From: Patagioenas fasciata | Lineage: Eukaryota > Chordata > Aves > Columbiformes > Columbidae | NCBI RefSeq assembly: GCF_037038585.1 | Contig: NC_092520.1 | Location: 56,014,501-56,078,500, forward strand | Length of the DNA stretch: 64,000 nt | Direction of reading: 5' to 3' | In this document: one piece after another, positions 49,301-61,168 of the stretch | Position numbering within the stretch: the stretch's first letter is position 1 | Layout: each line of letters starts with the position of its first letter | The notes under the pieces: model-generated | Told to the model about the DNA's origin: nothing | What the model saw: the letters and a program-made list of their open reading frames with translations, nothing else | The model's database searches: none | Position numbers and translations under genes: made by a program

Positions 49301-49590
49301 TGGGCACATGGCTGCTAGTTTTGTGTTTGTGATTGGAGAGTCCTAGCTGAGAGCACCTCAACCCCATTTGACTGTGGTTGAAGCTCTGCAGTGTTTGAAG
49401 ACTGGCCTATGTGCTGTGAAGTGATGGTGCTGAACCCTCACCTTTCGGGGGATTGTGTTAGTGACTCATCTTGGGTTTGTGGGGTTTTTTTTGAGGTAAC
49501 TTGCACGTTTCCTTCCTCGTGGACCACAAAAGCTGTCGACACGTGTTGCTGTATGAACATGCATGTGGTCCGTGGGGAGAGTGACTGACT
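43393..49590. other. Intron-like non-coding stretch
   Basis: About 6 kb with no recognised gene. Strong acceptor-like sites occur at about 43866 (cttttcccctgcag), 46080 (gtttatttcag) and 46664 (ttttttctttcag). None is followed by a clearly bounded coding exon, and such sites are expected by chance in a plus-strand intron rich in T. No CpG-rich segment or transposon was identified. Confidence 0.5.
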
Positions 49591-50120
49591 CCTGTTGACT
49601 GGTGGTGCCCCAGCTCCCCGTCTTGACTTGGGCTTCCTCACTGTAAGCTTCTGCTCGACCAGCCCCAGGATTTCCAGGCTTTGGCTGTCGCATCTCTTTT
49701 TCCCTTTCCCTCTCATTGCTGTCTCTCTCTCTCTTCTGCCCAGCTTCATGTCATGTTTTGGTCCATCTGACCTTTCTCACACCCTCTTTGCAGTGCTCTC
49801 TCAAGGGCCTGTCTCCTACACGTCTGTGGGGCACCAGCTGAAGGGTCATGAAAGCAACAGGCGAGGTTGTCTTCCTGCTGTCAGCTCCAATGTCTGGTCT
49901 CTGGCAGATGGAGCAGCAGTTACAGGGGAAATCCTGCTAATCTCCTGTAACTTGAGCCCATTACATGCTCAGTCGGACCGTGGGGCTGGTGCCTTTCCAG
50001 CCACATACGGACGGGTGGCCGGCGGGAGGAGGCGGTGGACGCTCACTGCAGAGTATTTTCTGAGGTTTGCACTGGTAGGGATCAGAAAAGAAAATAAAGA
50101 GATGGTGTGCATCAGCTGAA
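49591..50120. other. GC-richer patch with a small CpG cluster
   Basis: Positions about 49974-50042 hold eight CpGs within ~70 bp, in contrast to CpG-poor surroundings. A 174-codon plus-strand frame (49595-50119) crosses the region; it is the longest outside the CpG island and simple repeats. It has no recognisable domain, and no splice or promoter evidence supports it. The patch may be a regulatory element, given the promoter-like region 1.6 kb to the right. Confidence 0.3.
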
Positions 50121-51639
50121 TTCTAGCAGGTTTTAAAGTTTTGTCAAACAGGAAAATGTTTTCATAAGTATAGCAAAAAACCATAGCCTTGATTTAAAAA
50201 AAAAGAAAAGAAAAGCAAGGGATCAGCACTCTGCCAAATTTTAAGATTGCCCCGACCTGGGCAGGGGAGCTGGAGCTCCCCCCGGTGAACTATAAGGAGG
50301 CCAGAGCAACATGTTTTTGTCTAGGCAATCTCAGAAATGGGCAAACTGTGTTTTGGCAGAAAAGTAAATAAATCCTGCAGCAGATGTCCAGCATGGAAAA
50401 TTTTTAACACGGGCAGCTCGAGTTTGGCAAAGTCAAAAGAATGTGGAAAATAACTATGAGATGCACGATCTTAATAATGGATGGAGTTACCACCACTTGT
50501 CCCCCGGGTCTCTTGAGACTCACCAGAATCAAGTATTTAAGAGTTTTCTTGGATTTGTTTTGTTCTAGGGTTTGGTGGTGGTTTGTTTTTTTTTTTTATT
50601 TTTTTTAATTATTATTTTTAATAGAGGAGAGTGTGGGGGGGGTGAATGAACAGAGAGCAAGGGCTGGCTGGCAGGAGCCTCCCTGGTAGGAGCACATTTT
50701 GGCCACGCCAGGGAGGGGAGGGTTTTCACCAGTTGGGTGGGAGGTGGGGAGGTTTTGCTTGCAGGATAGAAAAATAATGGATTTTTGGAAAGCCGTGTTT
50801 ATAATATGCAAAACCGTCCATAGGAGACAATGGGGCCTTGGGACAGAGCTGCCAGTGAATGAGATCTTTGTTTTCCTCTTGTCTATTCATATTTCTAAAG
50901 TTTTAGTGGCATTTTAAACACATTTTACACATTTTTTCTATGTAATGGCTTGAACTGCATGAACTGCTGTCTAACGTAGTATTGCACTGCAGTCTTTATC
51001 CCTTTCTGGATAATGATTGACTTTCAGCTTAAGCTCCTTTTTGTATTTTTTTTTAACTGCAACTCTCGTTCAATAATCTTTGACTGTTTTGTTTTCTTGT
51101 TTTAAAACTTCGGCAAAATTTGTGAGAAAACTGTTTGACAGCAGACCTTGAGTACCAAGTGTTACCGAGCTGCCCACAGTTTGACTTGAAAATGGCAACT
51201 GGTCTCATATTCCTTATGCCAGAACCTTGATACAAATTAACATCAGTTGTAAGCTAATCACAGGAGCTGCAGTTCAGATGCTGCTGGTGTTACTTGTCTG
51301 CCAAAAATATTAAAACGCTGTTGTATAGATTATGTTGTAATGAAGAAGCATCCCATACCTGTGGTCCCTAAGAACTGGTTTCAAATATTAGGAAAGAGAT
51401 TATGTGTGTATCGCTGTTAAGTGCAAACGCTGCACAGTAAGATTATGCAGTATTAAAATGAGAGTATTACTGCCTGAATCAGAGTGCATGTTAAAATAAA
51501 GGATAGATTGAGCTGTGCACCACAAACCAAACACCTTTACAACCAAACCACCATCGCTGCGGTTCTGCAATTCCGAAAACGATGTTTGTGCAAGCATTTA
51601 TGATTAGCAAAAGCTTTGAAAATCCCCATGCAAAAGACG
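50121..51639. other. Non-coding stretch between CpG cluster and second promoter
   Basis: It contains a perfect inverted repeat at 50264-50281 and T-rich runs near 50586-50608. I saw no gene or known repeat. Short G/C-rich strings near 50630-50760 interrupt the A+T-rich background. Confidence 0.45.
50264..50281. repeat. Inverted repeat GGGGAGCT-GG-AGCTCCCC
   Basis: Two perfect 8-bp arms are separated by two bases. It could be a protein-binding palindrome or a chance hairpin; no family is recognised. Confidence 0.7.
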
Positions 51640-51960
51640 TGGAGCCGCCGCAGTGGAGGGGAAGGGGTCGTTTGCTTCTGCTGCATGTGTTATTTCATGG
51701 AGGTATCGCTTCACCTCGCCAGTAAAACTCCTTCCCGGCGCGAGGGGAAATTCCTGGTTCATCAGTATGGATGCATTGTTTTTACACATTAGAAGTGCTG
51801 TGTTGCCCTGTCAATCATCCCGTTCGGATCAGTTTAAGAGCAGTCGGGCTGACGAAGCCGGGTGTGATTGGCTGCCATATGCTGGGAGGGCTCTGGGAGA
51901 AGGAAGGGCTGCAGTCTTTCAGCAACAGAGTTTAAGGCTGTGTCTTTGCTTCATCATCTG
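51640..51960 (+). promoter_or_regulatory. Candidate second promoter with CCAAT box
   Basis: About 14 CpGs lie in the 230 bp from 51640 to 51870, well above the local background. An inverted CCAAT box (GATTGGCT, NF-Y type) sits at 51866-51873. A weak TATA-like GTTTAAG sits at 51931-51937, about 60 bp downstream, which would put a start site near 51960-51970. A leader and a strong splice donor follow on the same strand. The spacing is typical of a tissue-restricted promoter, so this may be an alternative first exon of the gene starting in the 35 kb CpG island. Confidence 0.5.
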
Positions 51961-51964
51961 AGGG

Positions 51965-52169
51965 GGAAAAAAAAAATCCCCAGATAATGCACAAGGTTTT
52001 CTGAGCACCGAAAAAAAAAAAAAAGGAAATAAAAAAAAAAAATCCAGGCTGCTCATCGTTTCATGTGAACATTACTTACCATGGTGCAATGGGAGAGATA
52101 CGGCTGTTTGTTTATATCGGATGTTCCTGTTCACGTTGGGAATGTGCGGAATAGACAGGGCTAAAGAAG
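51965..52169 (+). other. Candidate alternative first exon with multi-ATG leader
   Basis: The proposed exon runs from an inferred start near 51965 to the donor GAAG then GTAAGA after 52169. It has A-runs at 51965-51975 and 52010-52024. Three ATGs follow in three different frames: 52081 (strong context, ACCATGG, 27 codons then stop at 52162), 52089 (21 codons then stop at 52152) and 52121 (weak context, open to the donor). If the third is the true start, the first two are upstream open frames that would be expected to reduce translation. Confidence 0.4.
52121..52169 (+). CDS. Possible N-terminal coding segment, 16 codons, unidentified
   Basis: This is the only frame open from an ATG to the splice donor at 52169. 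It encodes 16 residues beginning Met-Phe-Leu-Phe-Thr-Leu-Gly-Met-Cys-Gly and ending Arg-Ala-Lys-Glu, leaving one base (phase 1) for the next exon. The hydrophobic start resembles a short signal-like segment, but it is too short to judge. I do not recognise the protein. The start codon context is weak, so the exon could also be wholly untranslated, with the true start in a later exon outside what I can define. Confidence 0.25.
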
Positions 52170-53585
52170 GTAAGAGGATCGTTTTCTTTCTTTTTTCTTT
52201 TTTTTTTGGATGTTTTAAGGAGTTTGCTGCAGTGTGCTGCATACCCTATGTGTTGCCTGGGGGAGTCAGGGAAACAGTGTTTCCCCGGTGAATATATTCT
52301 GTTGGGGTGCAATAGGTGGATTTTATGATAACTTGTTTTCAAAGGGAATTAATTTCCAGTGCAAACAGCTCTCTTCAGAAACAGGATGCGAGTATACGCA
52401 TATTAAAATAGTGCAAGTAAAAAAAGAAATAGGTCAGTGTGTTTCAGAAGTGCTGTTACCCTAATTGGATTTTTAGCTGGGTTGTCATCTGGTGGTGCTT
52501 CCTAGCTTTGAGAAGGAGCCAACCTGGAAATCTGTGAACTTTATAGCAGATATGTTTGAAGATTTAGGTGAATTAGACTGGCTGATCTAAATAATTCCCC
52601 GCCGGAGGCTTTAACTAAAGCCAAGACTGTCTGTCTTACACTTGTAGGAGCCTTGCAATGAGGTTACAATATTTTACCCCGTTATAAAAGTGCTGGTGTT
52701 TTAGACTGCACTGTGATTCCTTGTGCTCTCAAAGGCAAGTCGGGAGAGTTTTTCGCATTGTAGTTTAGCTGAATGTTTCCCTTGCCCTTTCCAAGTCTTT
52801 GTCTCAGCAGCAAAACAGAACCTGTACACAAAAAAATGAGGAAAACAAGGTTAATAATACGTGCTGCAATTATCTGATCTTTATACATTTTTAATGAGAG
52901 AACACACAGCTAGCAGAATAATTTAATGAGCAGGCTGGCTTTCAGAGCAATGATTTTACTGTGCTGAGGCACATCAACTTTCTTGCTGAGGAGGAGCCTC
53001 AGGAAAGAACGGAGATGATTTATGTTAAATTCTCTAGAGAGAAGGAAGAAGGTTATTTAGGCAGAGGTTTGAAAAAATTCTGGAAGAATAGAGGAGTTAT
53101 TAATTATTATTATTGATTAGATTGGAGGCAAACTCCACCGTCATATTGCGGGAGGGGTCTGAGGACATTGCCTCATCTTGTGACGTGCTGAAGCCTCTTC
53201 AACTTGCCCAGCCTGCCAGAGGGATTGATGGTGCTCAGTACCTTTCAGGATCCCACCCAGTTAGCAACGTAAATTAGCATTCTGTCTTCAGTTGCATTAT
53301 AGCAGCGTCATCTACATGTGCAGTGTATAATGTTTTTTTTTTATATTTTTTTTCAGTTGATGAAACAGCAAGAAAATGTTATTATCTTATTTCTCCTGTA
53401 ATAGTCATGAGCGTTTTAATATAACTATTTGTATTCGGATGGGCTGCGGATAGAAAAATTAAGTGTAGATCTGAAGAGGGCTAAATATGAATGTCTTAAA
53501 GAACAAATGAGGCAAAACAACCTTTCACAGCCTAGAAAAGCTTTGAGTGGTGTAATTTTAGGGAAGGTTTACAAAATGTAAAGAT

Positions 53586-53608
53586 TATATATATATATAT
53601 ATACACAC
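53586..53608. repeat. (AT)n(AC)n microsatellite
   Basis: An alternating T/A run is followed by ACACAC and then a T-rich stretch. It is short simple sequence. Confidence 0.85.
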
Positions 53609-56600
53609 TTTTTTTTTTTTTCTCCCCTATAGGAACAAGTTACACTAGTTTTAAAAGTATTACATTAAATAGGCCCTTCTAGACCAACCATCCCTCCTCT
53701 TTTCCAAGGAGAAGTGCAGGGCATGGGCCGGTGTCACCTCCGGCTCCTCACAGCTGACTCTGCTCTGAGGAGGTTGATTCAAATTCCCCCTTCCCTGGCT
53801 AAATACTTGCTGAAGACCTGCACCCAGGTTGTCGGCACATCTTCAGCTTATGAACCGGTTCTTTTTAAATGCTGCGCTCTTCTAAGTAAAATCAGCCTCG
53901 TGTCTTCTGAGAATTTCAAACTGCTAACAAGTGAAACCTGTGTCAGGGTATAGAGCGTTATTATTACAAATCCATGGGGTTATAGGGATGCATGTTTAAA
54001 TATCTAATACTGTCAATGTTTAAAAGTGCTGCTAAAAGTCAAACGAATATTTTTCCAAGCTACAAAATGTGAGCTAAAGATTTAATTTTTGCAAATAAAA
54101 TCATTTTAATGTACAGCTTGCAAAGAAAGCTTTTCAGTCTCATGTTTTGAGACTCTCTCTTCCTTTCAGATAATTGAAGTGGCTGTTTTTCTTACCTTTG
54201 AGATTGGCAGTTGGGCATAAGGAGGATAATGCTATACATTACAAAGTGAAAATTTGCATTCATCACTCAATCAAATGGTTTGTATCAAGCTATTGACAGA
54301 CAATCAAGTGACAAAGGGATTAAAAAAAATATTGCATGATCAAGGAATACTTTATATTGATAGGTTGGTGTGCTTTTAACTCGGAGGGTAAAGGTGATGG
54401 TAAATACTCTGTGTTTACTTTTGTTATGTAAATAGTTGGTAATAAAAGTAGTTTGGACCAGATTCTGGTAACTCTTTTTGTTTAGTAGTATCTTTTCTGC
54501 ATAAGTGCGCGGTGAATTTCATTAGAGCTATTGGTGCAGTAACGTCTTACTGTGTGCAGTCTGCCTGTTTTCAAGGAATAATTATTTTATTTAGAATTAG
54601 TTTCTTCATTCTCCCGAGGCAGGGTTTGCTCCTGAGTTCCTAGTACTGAAGTATAGTGTTGTGACTGCAAAGTGTTTATAAAGCCAAATCAAGTTCTTCA
54701 TTTATAAGCACATATTTTACAGAAATCTAAAATAATCACGTGCTACTTGATTTTTTTCTTTTTTTTTTCCTCTTTTTTTCCTTTTTTTGTTTTTTTAGCA
54801 AGAAAAGTGGCTCTCAGTGTTGTGGTATTTCAGCCACTTAAGTCTGGTAACTCATCTCTGCTGTGAATGAATGTTGTTCACAGGTACATCAGGATTAATC
54901 TGTACTGTGTTTGCTTATTTGTAAAAAGCTCTGTAAAATCTGGTTTTATAGTACTAAGAGATGAGAAAAAGACTTAGTGTTCAAAAGAAATTTCTCATTA
55001 GTGATTTTGTGTATGGTTTTAATCATTAGTTAGACACATTGCTAAGATTTAAGTTTCAAATAATAGGTATTAGTGATACTTTGTTTTCTAATGTTATTAG
55101 AAATTTCTGACTTTGAGGATTTTTTTTTCTCTTTCAGGGAAGAAACACCTTATTTTCAAAACGAAATTATTTCTTCCCCCCCTTTTTAATGGATAAAAAA
55201 ACCTGGCTGTTACAAAATTGTAGCAAAAGAGAATAAAGTCATTTGCTTTAGCATTTGTTAGTATGTATTTTCTTTTTAAAACCATTTTCCAGCCTTTGAT
55301 TGGGAAGCTAATGTGATATGTTTAATACAATGTGTTACGGTTACCTAGTGTGAACCAGCACGATGTTAACTAGTCTGTAAACACGCTGAAATTATAGTCT
55401 GAGGAAAATAAAACTCATTTCAAAAGCGTGTCAGTGCTGAATACTAGTTCAAATAATAGTAGTATTAACTGCTTGACTAATTAAACTAATCTTCTTATAC
55501 GTTATTAGCAAATTCAGTGACAGTTGTTGGTTATTGATATACGGAGTCCAAAGTCTCCTTTTAAAAACAAACTTTTCAGCTGTATTTGGGGTAGAAGGTG
55601 TGTGAGAAGAAAGAAATCATGCAGCCTTTTGCCAGAATCTGCCAACTTCTTGATCTCCCCATTTAAAAAACATTTTCTTTTTAAAATAAGACCATTAAAA
55701 TGCTGAGCTCTGCCTCTGACAATGCTGGCGATGTTAAGTTCTTAGTTCAGTATTTTGGGCACACTAAAAAGGGAAAACATCGGGACTTTGAAAATTGAAG
55801 AGTGTACCCAAAAAGAGATTAAATTAAAAAATCCTTATAACTGGCACAAAGAAATCTTAATTATGTAGGGGACTTTTTGTGCTAGTGATGATTAATAAAG
55901 CTGTTGAGAACCACCAGCGTGCAACTTGCTGCTTCTGTGGGAGACCTGTGGGATTTCTGCAGCCGCAAGTCTGGCAAAGGACCTGGCGGGCTTGTGATAC
56001 CTTAAACTTTGCAAGTGAGAAAAGCTCGGCTGTAGTTCTGATAAATGAAAGGGATAAACACGCGTGCTCGCACCCTCCCCGCTTGCATTTTTATACCTAG
56101 ATGTATGTCCACAAACGCATGCACACGTATGTAAGATACACGCAGCCATAAAAATATGCTTTTTCATTTTTGTGATATTTGCAATACACAAACAATAGCT
56201 AATAAAGACAGTAGGAGGGATTTAGTGGTACAGTTGTTGCGTAAAGAAATGGATCAGGAAATACAACAGCTGGTTTATATCAGAGGCTATTAGTTTTTTC
56301 TATTTTGTATCAGTAATTTTTAATCAGTTTCTGAGTGGATGATAAACAGCATTTCAGAGAGGTCCAGGTGTCGCATGTTGCTGAGCTTGTAAATAGAGAC
56401 AAGGTCGGTCTGGAGGTTCATGTGATATAAAGTCCTCTCTCCTGCAGAGAGTACAGCAACTCTGGCAATAGGGAGAACTAGAGAATACAGGTAAGGAAAA
56501 ATACAGAAATGTTTTCCCTCTGTAGTTTTATGGAAGGAAGCTAGGACCGTTAGAAATACTATGGTGGTGTTTTTGTTGGTTTTTTTGGGTTTTTTCCTTT

Positions 56601-56675
56601 TTGTGAATTCTGAAGACAACTTTTCAGTATGTTTTTTTTTGTGCGTGATCAGTGTTAGGAGACAAGCCTAGGAAA

Positions 56676-56693
56676 TATTTATTTATTTATTTA
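56676..56693. repeat. (ATTT)n microsatellite
   Basis: Four and a half ATTT units, short simple sequence in intron-like DNA. Confidence 0.85.
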
Positions 56694-56805
56694 TAAACCT
56701 CCAGCATTCTCTCCTGTGAATACTGAATGCTTTTTTTTTTCCTGGGTTTCTGATGATTTTATGTGATTTTTTGGTTTTGTTGTTGCGTGTTTGTGTGTGG
56801 TGTTA

Positions 56806-56807
<2 letters not shown>

Positions 56808-56836
<29 letters not shown>
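56808..56836. repeat. Poly(T) run, 29 nt
   Basis: An uninterrupted run of T. On the minus strand it could be the poly(A) tail of a retroposed copy, but I see no recognisable element or gene copy on its right-hand side. Confidence 0.95.
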
Positions 56837-57399
56837 GTTCTTTTTAGTGTTCTGTCATGTATGCTTCAGGTATACCAAATGGCTCAGGTTCCCCCACCCC
56901 CTAATCTCCTGAATCTGTCATGACTTTTGCACTTTATAGATATTATGGGCAGCGTACTGAATCTAGTCTGAAACTGGCTTTGAGTTGCAAAATGACAAGA
57001 TTTCGGTTGATTTTCAGGCTCTCAAAAGGATGATTTTCATTGCTGGGTTTCAGCATGCTGGATTTATACCTTAACGCTCTCCTCCAGCATCTCTCAGTGG
57101 GAAAGTCCTCCTGACATCAAGATGGGGGTAACGCCTGCCTTGTAGGATATTAAAGTCTAGTTTTAGTCCCTTTTTTTTTTGGGAGGGGAGGATTGGGGGG
57201 GATACTCCTTCCCACTTTTTAGACCATATGTGGTGCTGTTATCAGCAGCTATATGGATATTTCAAACCCGCAGCCCCACTGGTTTGTCGGCAAACACCTC
57301 TGGCTGTGTCTGTGGTGGGACGGGCAGGTCCGCCGCTGGCAGAAGCGTTCCTCTGTGCCCGGCTGATGATTCGGGACTTCAGCATTGCCTCACTTTTAT

Positions 57400-57605
57400 G
57401 ACAGAAGGAAGAAGTTCTTCACCATGAGGGTGGTGAGGCACTGGAACAGGCTGCCCAGAGAAGCTGTGGATGCCCCAGCCCTTGGGAGTGTTCAGGCTGG
57501 GTTGGCCAGGGTTTGAGCAACCTGGTATAGTGGAAGGTGTCCCTGCCCATGGTAGGGGTGTTGGACTAGGTGGTCTTTGAGATCACTTCCAAACCATTCA
57601 ATAGT
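57400..57605 (+). mobile_element. CR1 LINE fragment (3' region), forward orientation
   Basis: The CR1 motif series reads forward: 'agaaggaagaagttcttcac', 'catgagggtggtgaggcac', 'tggaacaggctgcccagaga', 'gctgtggatgcccc', 'ttcaggctgggttggccagg', 'ggtgttggactaggtgg' and 'cacttccaaaccattca'. The terminal octamers are mostly lost. Part of a 69-codon minus-strand frame lies over it and is not a gene. Confidence 0.93.
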
Positions 57606-59628
57606 TTCCCTGTCAGCTGTGTTTACCCATGGCACAGCATCCCCAGCTGCGACCTCTGACTGCTGGCTTTCCCACCTTCGTCTCCTTGCCCCGCAGCCCA
57701 AAAGCAGTGGGACCTGGTGTCCTGGTTTGGTTATGACATCTCCGTCTTTCAGAGGCTTTTGCAGAGGAGGACACCAGTGTGTGGGCTGCTTGTGTGATGG
57801 GTTGCAGTGCTGCAGTCCTTATTGCCATGCTGAACACGTGCCAGCGGCACGGCGCGACGCTCTCCTGGAGATCTGGCACTTGTCTTTAAAAACTTTTCAC
57901 GTTTTTTTTTGTTGTTGTTGTTTTTACAGTTCCCTTGTGTAGTTTGCTCCCCCTCTGCTAATCCTGAGATGCGCTTTGGGGCTGGATTGCTTTACTGCCA
58001 TAGTATTAAGAGGGTGGGGGAAGCCAAAAAACCCCCAAGATTTTCTTTGCCACAATGAGGAAGGCATGAAAGGATTTGAAAGTGGCTGCACTGATGTGTT
58101 TATAAAGCCAGTGCTTTTATTTTTTTTGCCTTTTTTTTAAAGACCTCATTTAATGCTTGTGACTTTTTTGCAGTGAGGCCACTTTCAAAGGCTTTGGTAT
58201 CCACAGTAGCAGCTCTTTGAAGTGAAAACGCCAGCGGGGGGACAAGCCAGTAGCTTAATCCTTGGTGTAAAAGGTCCTAAGTGGTAAGAAGCTACAACAT
58301 CCATGTCTAGGGTGCAAGATGGACAGCAATACTGCAAACTAAATCCGTCTCCTGGACCTCACTTTTGAAACTGCAAATGATTGAACACTTCCATAGGATG
58401 TGGTTGGATACTTCTGTAGGACATGAGGGATCCAGTCTTCCTCCTCTCACTCTCTCTGGTTTCCCTCTGTCTTTCTTCCCCAGTCTCCTGAGGAGTAGGA
58501 CACAACCACTGAAGGGCGAGGGAGTGTGTACTGAGAATAAACACGTGTTTCTGTGAGGTTTTTTCTTTGCTTCCCCAAGTCAGTAAATCACCCCTTTGGA
58601 GTGCAGAGCAGGTGGCATAGTTGGTCGTGTGATCTGCCAGTCCTTGTGGGCATGTGTCTGTCCAACTAGGTCGGTGGCTTCATGGTGGCTTCAGAAGATA
58701 ATGCTGTGTCTTCATGTTTTGAATCGTTCTTTGGAGGTGCCTCTCTCCCCTTTGGCATGAGGACGATGAAGGAGACTGTGCTTTTTAGCCACTAGTGACA
58801 TACTTAAGTGCCTGAAGATAGGTGGTACAAGTCCACTGTCGCTGAAATCTGTTTGAAATAGGAGATGAAAGTGTTGAGTTTCTCATGGAAGAGTTTGAAG
58901 ATCAGTGTGCCCCTATGGGTCTGTAGCCAGCCCTGGCTGCAGGATGAGGCTCCTTGTCAAGGGCTGTCATCCCAAGGCGGAAAAGGCAAAAGGGTGACCT
59001 GGGGACAGGGGTGCGTGCCTTGGCCAGCGCGTGACTTGAGTTAGTTGCTAAGGTTGAGTGGCGTTCTGAGGGGAACTTTCCTTCTCAAATATGGGATTTA
59101 GTAGCCATAAGTGATTCTGACGACAGTTCAAATAATCTGATTTTCAAGTTGAAAAGATATTTTGAACTTGTTCATATTTTTGACCTTCAGTAAATCACCT
59201 GCCATTTGAACTTCATGTCCTTGCTGTTTCCCGTGTGCAAAGACAACTGTTGTGTGGTGTCCCAGCTGGTAATTCACGGAGTGTCCCCTGCCTCCTACTC
59301 AAATTTTAGTGGTCTTCATCATCAGCCTTTATGAATGTCATGTTCTTTCTGTTGTCAAAAGCCTCACTGTTGTCTCTTTGCATATGTAAGTCTTTCCATA
59401 GCACTGATGGTGCTGCTGCTGTTCTCCCCCTCTTTTCCAACTCTGTGGTAATCTCTTTGAGATGGGGGGGATGCAAACTTGATTTATCACTCAAGACTTA
59501 TATGATCCATGCCTGTACATAGTAGCATCATTCTGTTCTGTTTCCCTTTAATATTGCCAAATGGTTTGCTTGCTTGATACTCCATCAACTGCTGACTATT
59601 CTGCTGAAGTGTTCATCAAATTGCCTGT

Positions 59629-59650
59629 AATGTCCACTTTAGTGGACATT
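59629..59650. repeat. Perfect inverted repeat, 10-bp arms, 2-nt centre
   Basis: aatgtccact and agtggacatt flank TT and are exact reverse complements. The length is enough for a dimeric protein-binding site or a small cruciform. It has no link to a known element. Confidence 0.8.
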
Positions 59651-61052
59651 TCCTCTTTAGTAGTGTCTTGTTTGGACCTAGTGTTGTGTGTGTACTATTT
59701 TCTTTTCTTCTTCCCCTAATCTGCATTGTTTTACCTATCTTTATATTAAACATATGTTGTTTTATCATCCAGTGTACTCATTATCATGACATCCTTTTGT
59801 GACTCTTCACAATTGGCTTCAGCTATGACTTTGCAAAAGATTAATGTTAACTACAAACTGTCCTTTATTATTTATGGTTATCTTGCAGAGCAGAGGAGGA
59901 CGACAATGTTCATAAACTGTATTATGAAAATTACAGCAGATTATTAGAAGTAAAAGAATGATATTTAACCATGTGAGTTTGTTGTGTTTGGGGGCTTTTG
60001 TTGATCCTGAACTTCATCTCTGACTATAGCTATCATGCCATCTGCAAATGAGTAGCACTTTTAGCTCCCCTTTTTAATTACATATATTTTAACATCCGTA
60101 AGACTCATGTCATCATAAGGACTAGATGCCAGAAAAATCACCATCTTACGAAGGTGAGATGTTCCATTAGCTTTTATTTTGCATAATTTTGAGCTTTTAG
60201 GATTTGCATTTTATAGCCCTTCCCTACAGTTATCAGAATTGTACTCTTTAATAAAAACTGACAATTCCTTGTAAGCATACTTGTAGGTGACAAGGCTTTA
60301 TGAAATGCATTTGATGTTTTCAGGCTTCCAGTGAAATGAGTGAGAGGTAGTTGCACTGCAGCAGGATTGTGTAGTGGGTCCTTTAAGTTGAGTATTTGTG
60401 TTATAGGAATCAATATAGGTGGTCCTTTTTCTTTTTTCTTGCGGAGAAGTGAAATTAAAACAGACTTAGTAGTAATGGTCTGTGTTGATAAAGGTAACTC
60501 CCTGTGTCCCAACCCTCTTGGACTCCAGACACCAAAATGTTAGTAGGCTTCACTTAGGGGAAAGGTAAATGTGATCGCTTTCATCTTTAGAGTGCTCCCT
60601 GGAAGGTAAAAATGATTGCCCTGAAACGGGACTTTAGAAACAGCGGGGAAGTTTCTACTTTTCTGATTTGAAAGTACTAAACTTTTTTATTTGTCTGCCT
60701 TTATAGACTCCAGTGCTGCAGTAATGAATTTTAGATTGCGTTGTGCCTTGTGCATCAGCAGGATTGTTCTTTAAAATTTTCCTGGCAGACCTTGTTTGTC
60801 TGGTGAACATTTGGCATTAATGAAGCCAGAAAAAACCTTGGACCTTAAATTTTGGATTTACAGAACCATAAGAATTAAATTTAAAAAGAGACAAAAACCC
60901 AAATAAAAACAAAACACCAAACAAACAAAATTCATACCAACTCAAACCCTCTTAGTATGTTAACTATGTGAACTTTATTCATAAGAAATCCTCCAAGCAC
61001 AGAACTAGAATACCACTGCATCTTTCTGTCACTCCCTTTTCTGTCTTTGCAG

Positions 61053-61168
61053 AATATAATAGTGCTCTTTTTGGTAGTGGGCAGGCAGTTCTGTTCGGTT
61101 GCTATAAAGTGGTACCATGGTTACTACTATTTCAGATGATGAGACAAATGTGGAGAAGGGCATTTCAA
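61053..61168 (+). CDS. Weak candidate internal exon, unidentified
   Basis: A very strong acceptor (long pyrimidine run 'cactcccttttctgtctttg' ending in CAG) precedes a segment that is open in two frames. A moderate donor (TTTCAA then GTAGGT) closes it at 61168, giving 116 nt. One open frame needs two bases to finish a codon, which is compatible with the one base left by the donor at 52169. That frame encodes a mixed hydrophobic and basic peptide beginning Tyr-Asn-Ser-Ala-Leu-Phe-Gly-Ser-Gly-Gln. I recognise no domain, and phase compatibility has a one in three chance by itself. Confidence 0.15.

Larger units (their letters stand above)
52170..57399. other. Intron-like non-coding stretch
   Basis: The sequence follows the donor at 52169. 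It holds several strong acceptor-like sites (about 53355, 54170, 55137) without well-bounded exons, an (AT)n run at 53586-53602, and a 7-bp hairpin at 54136-54154. There is an ATTT run at 56676-56693 and a long poly(T) at 56808-56836. No recognised gene, CpG-rich segment or transposon family. Confidence 0.5.

Noticed and set aside
49595..50119. 174-codon plus-strand open frame
   Set aside because: No domain, no good splice or promoter context and mixed composition; it crosses a GC-rich patch where long chance frames are expected. Codon conservation would be needed to revive it.
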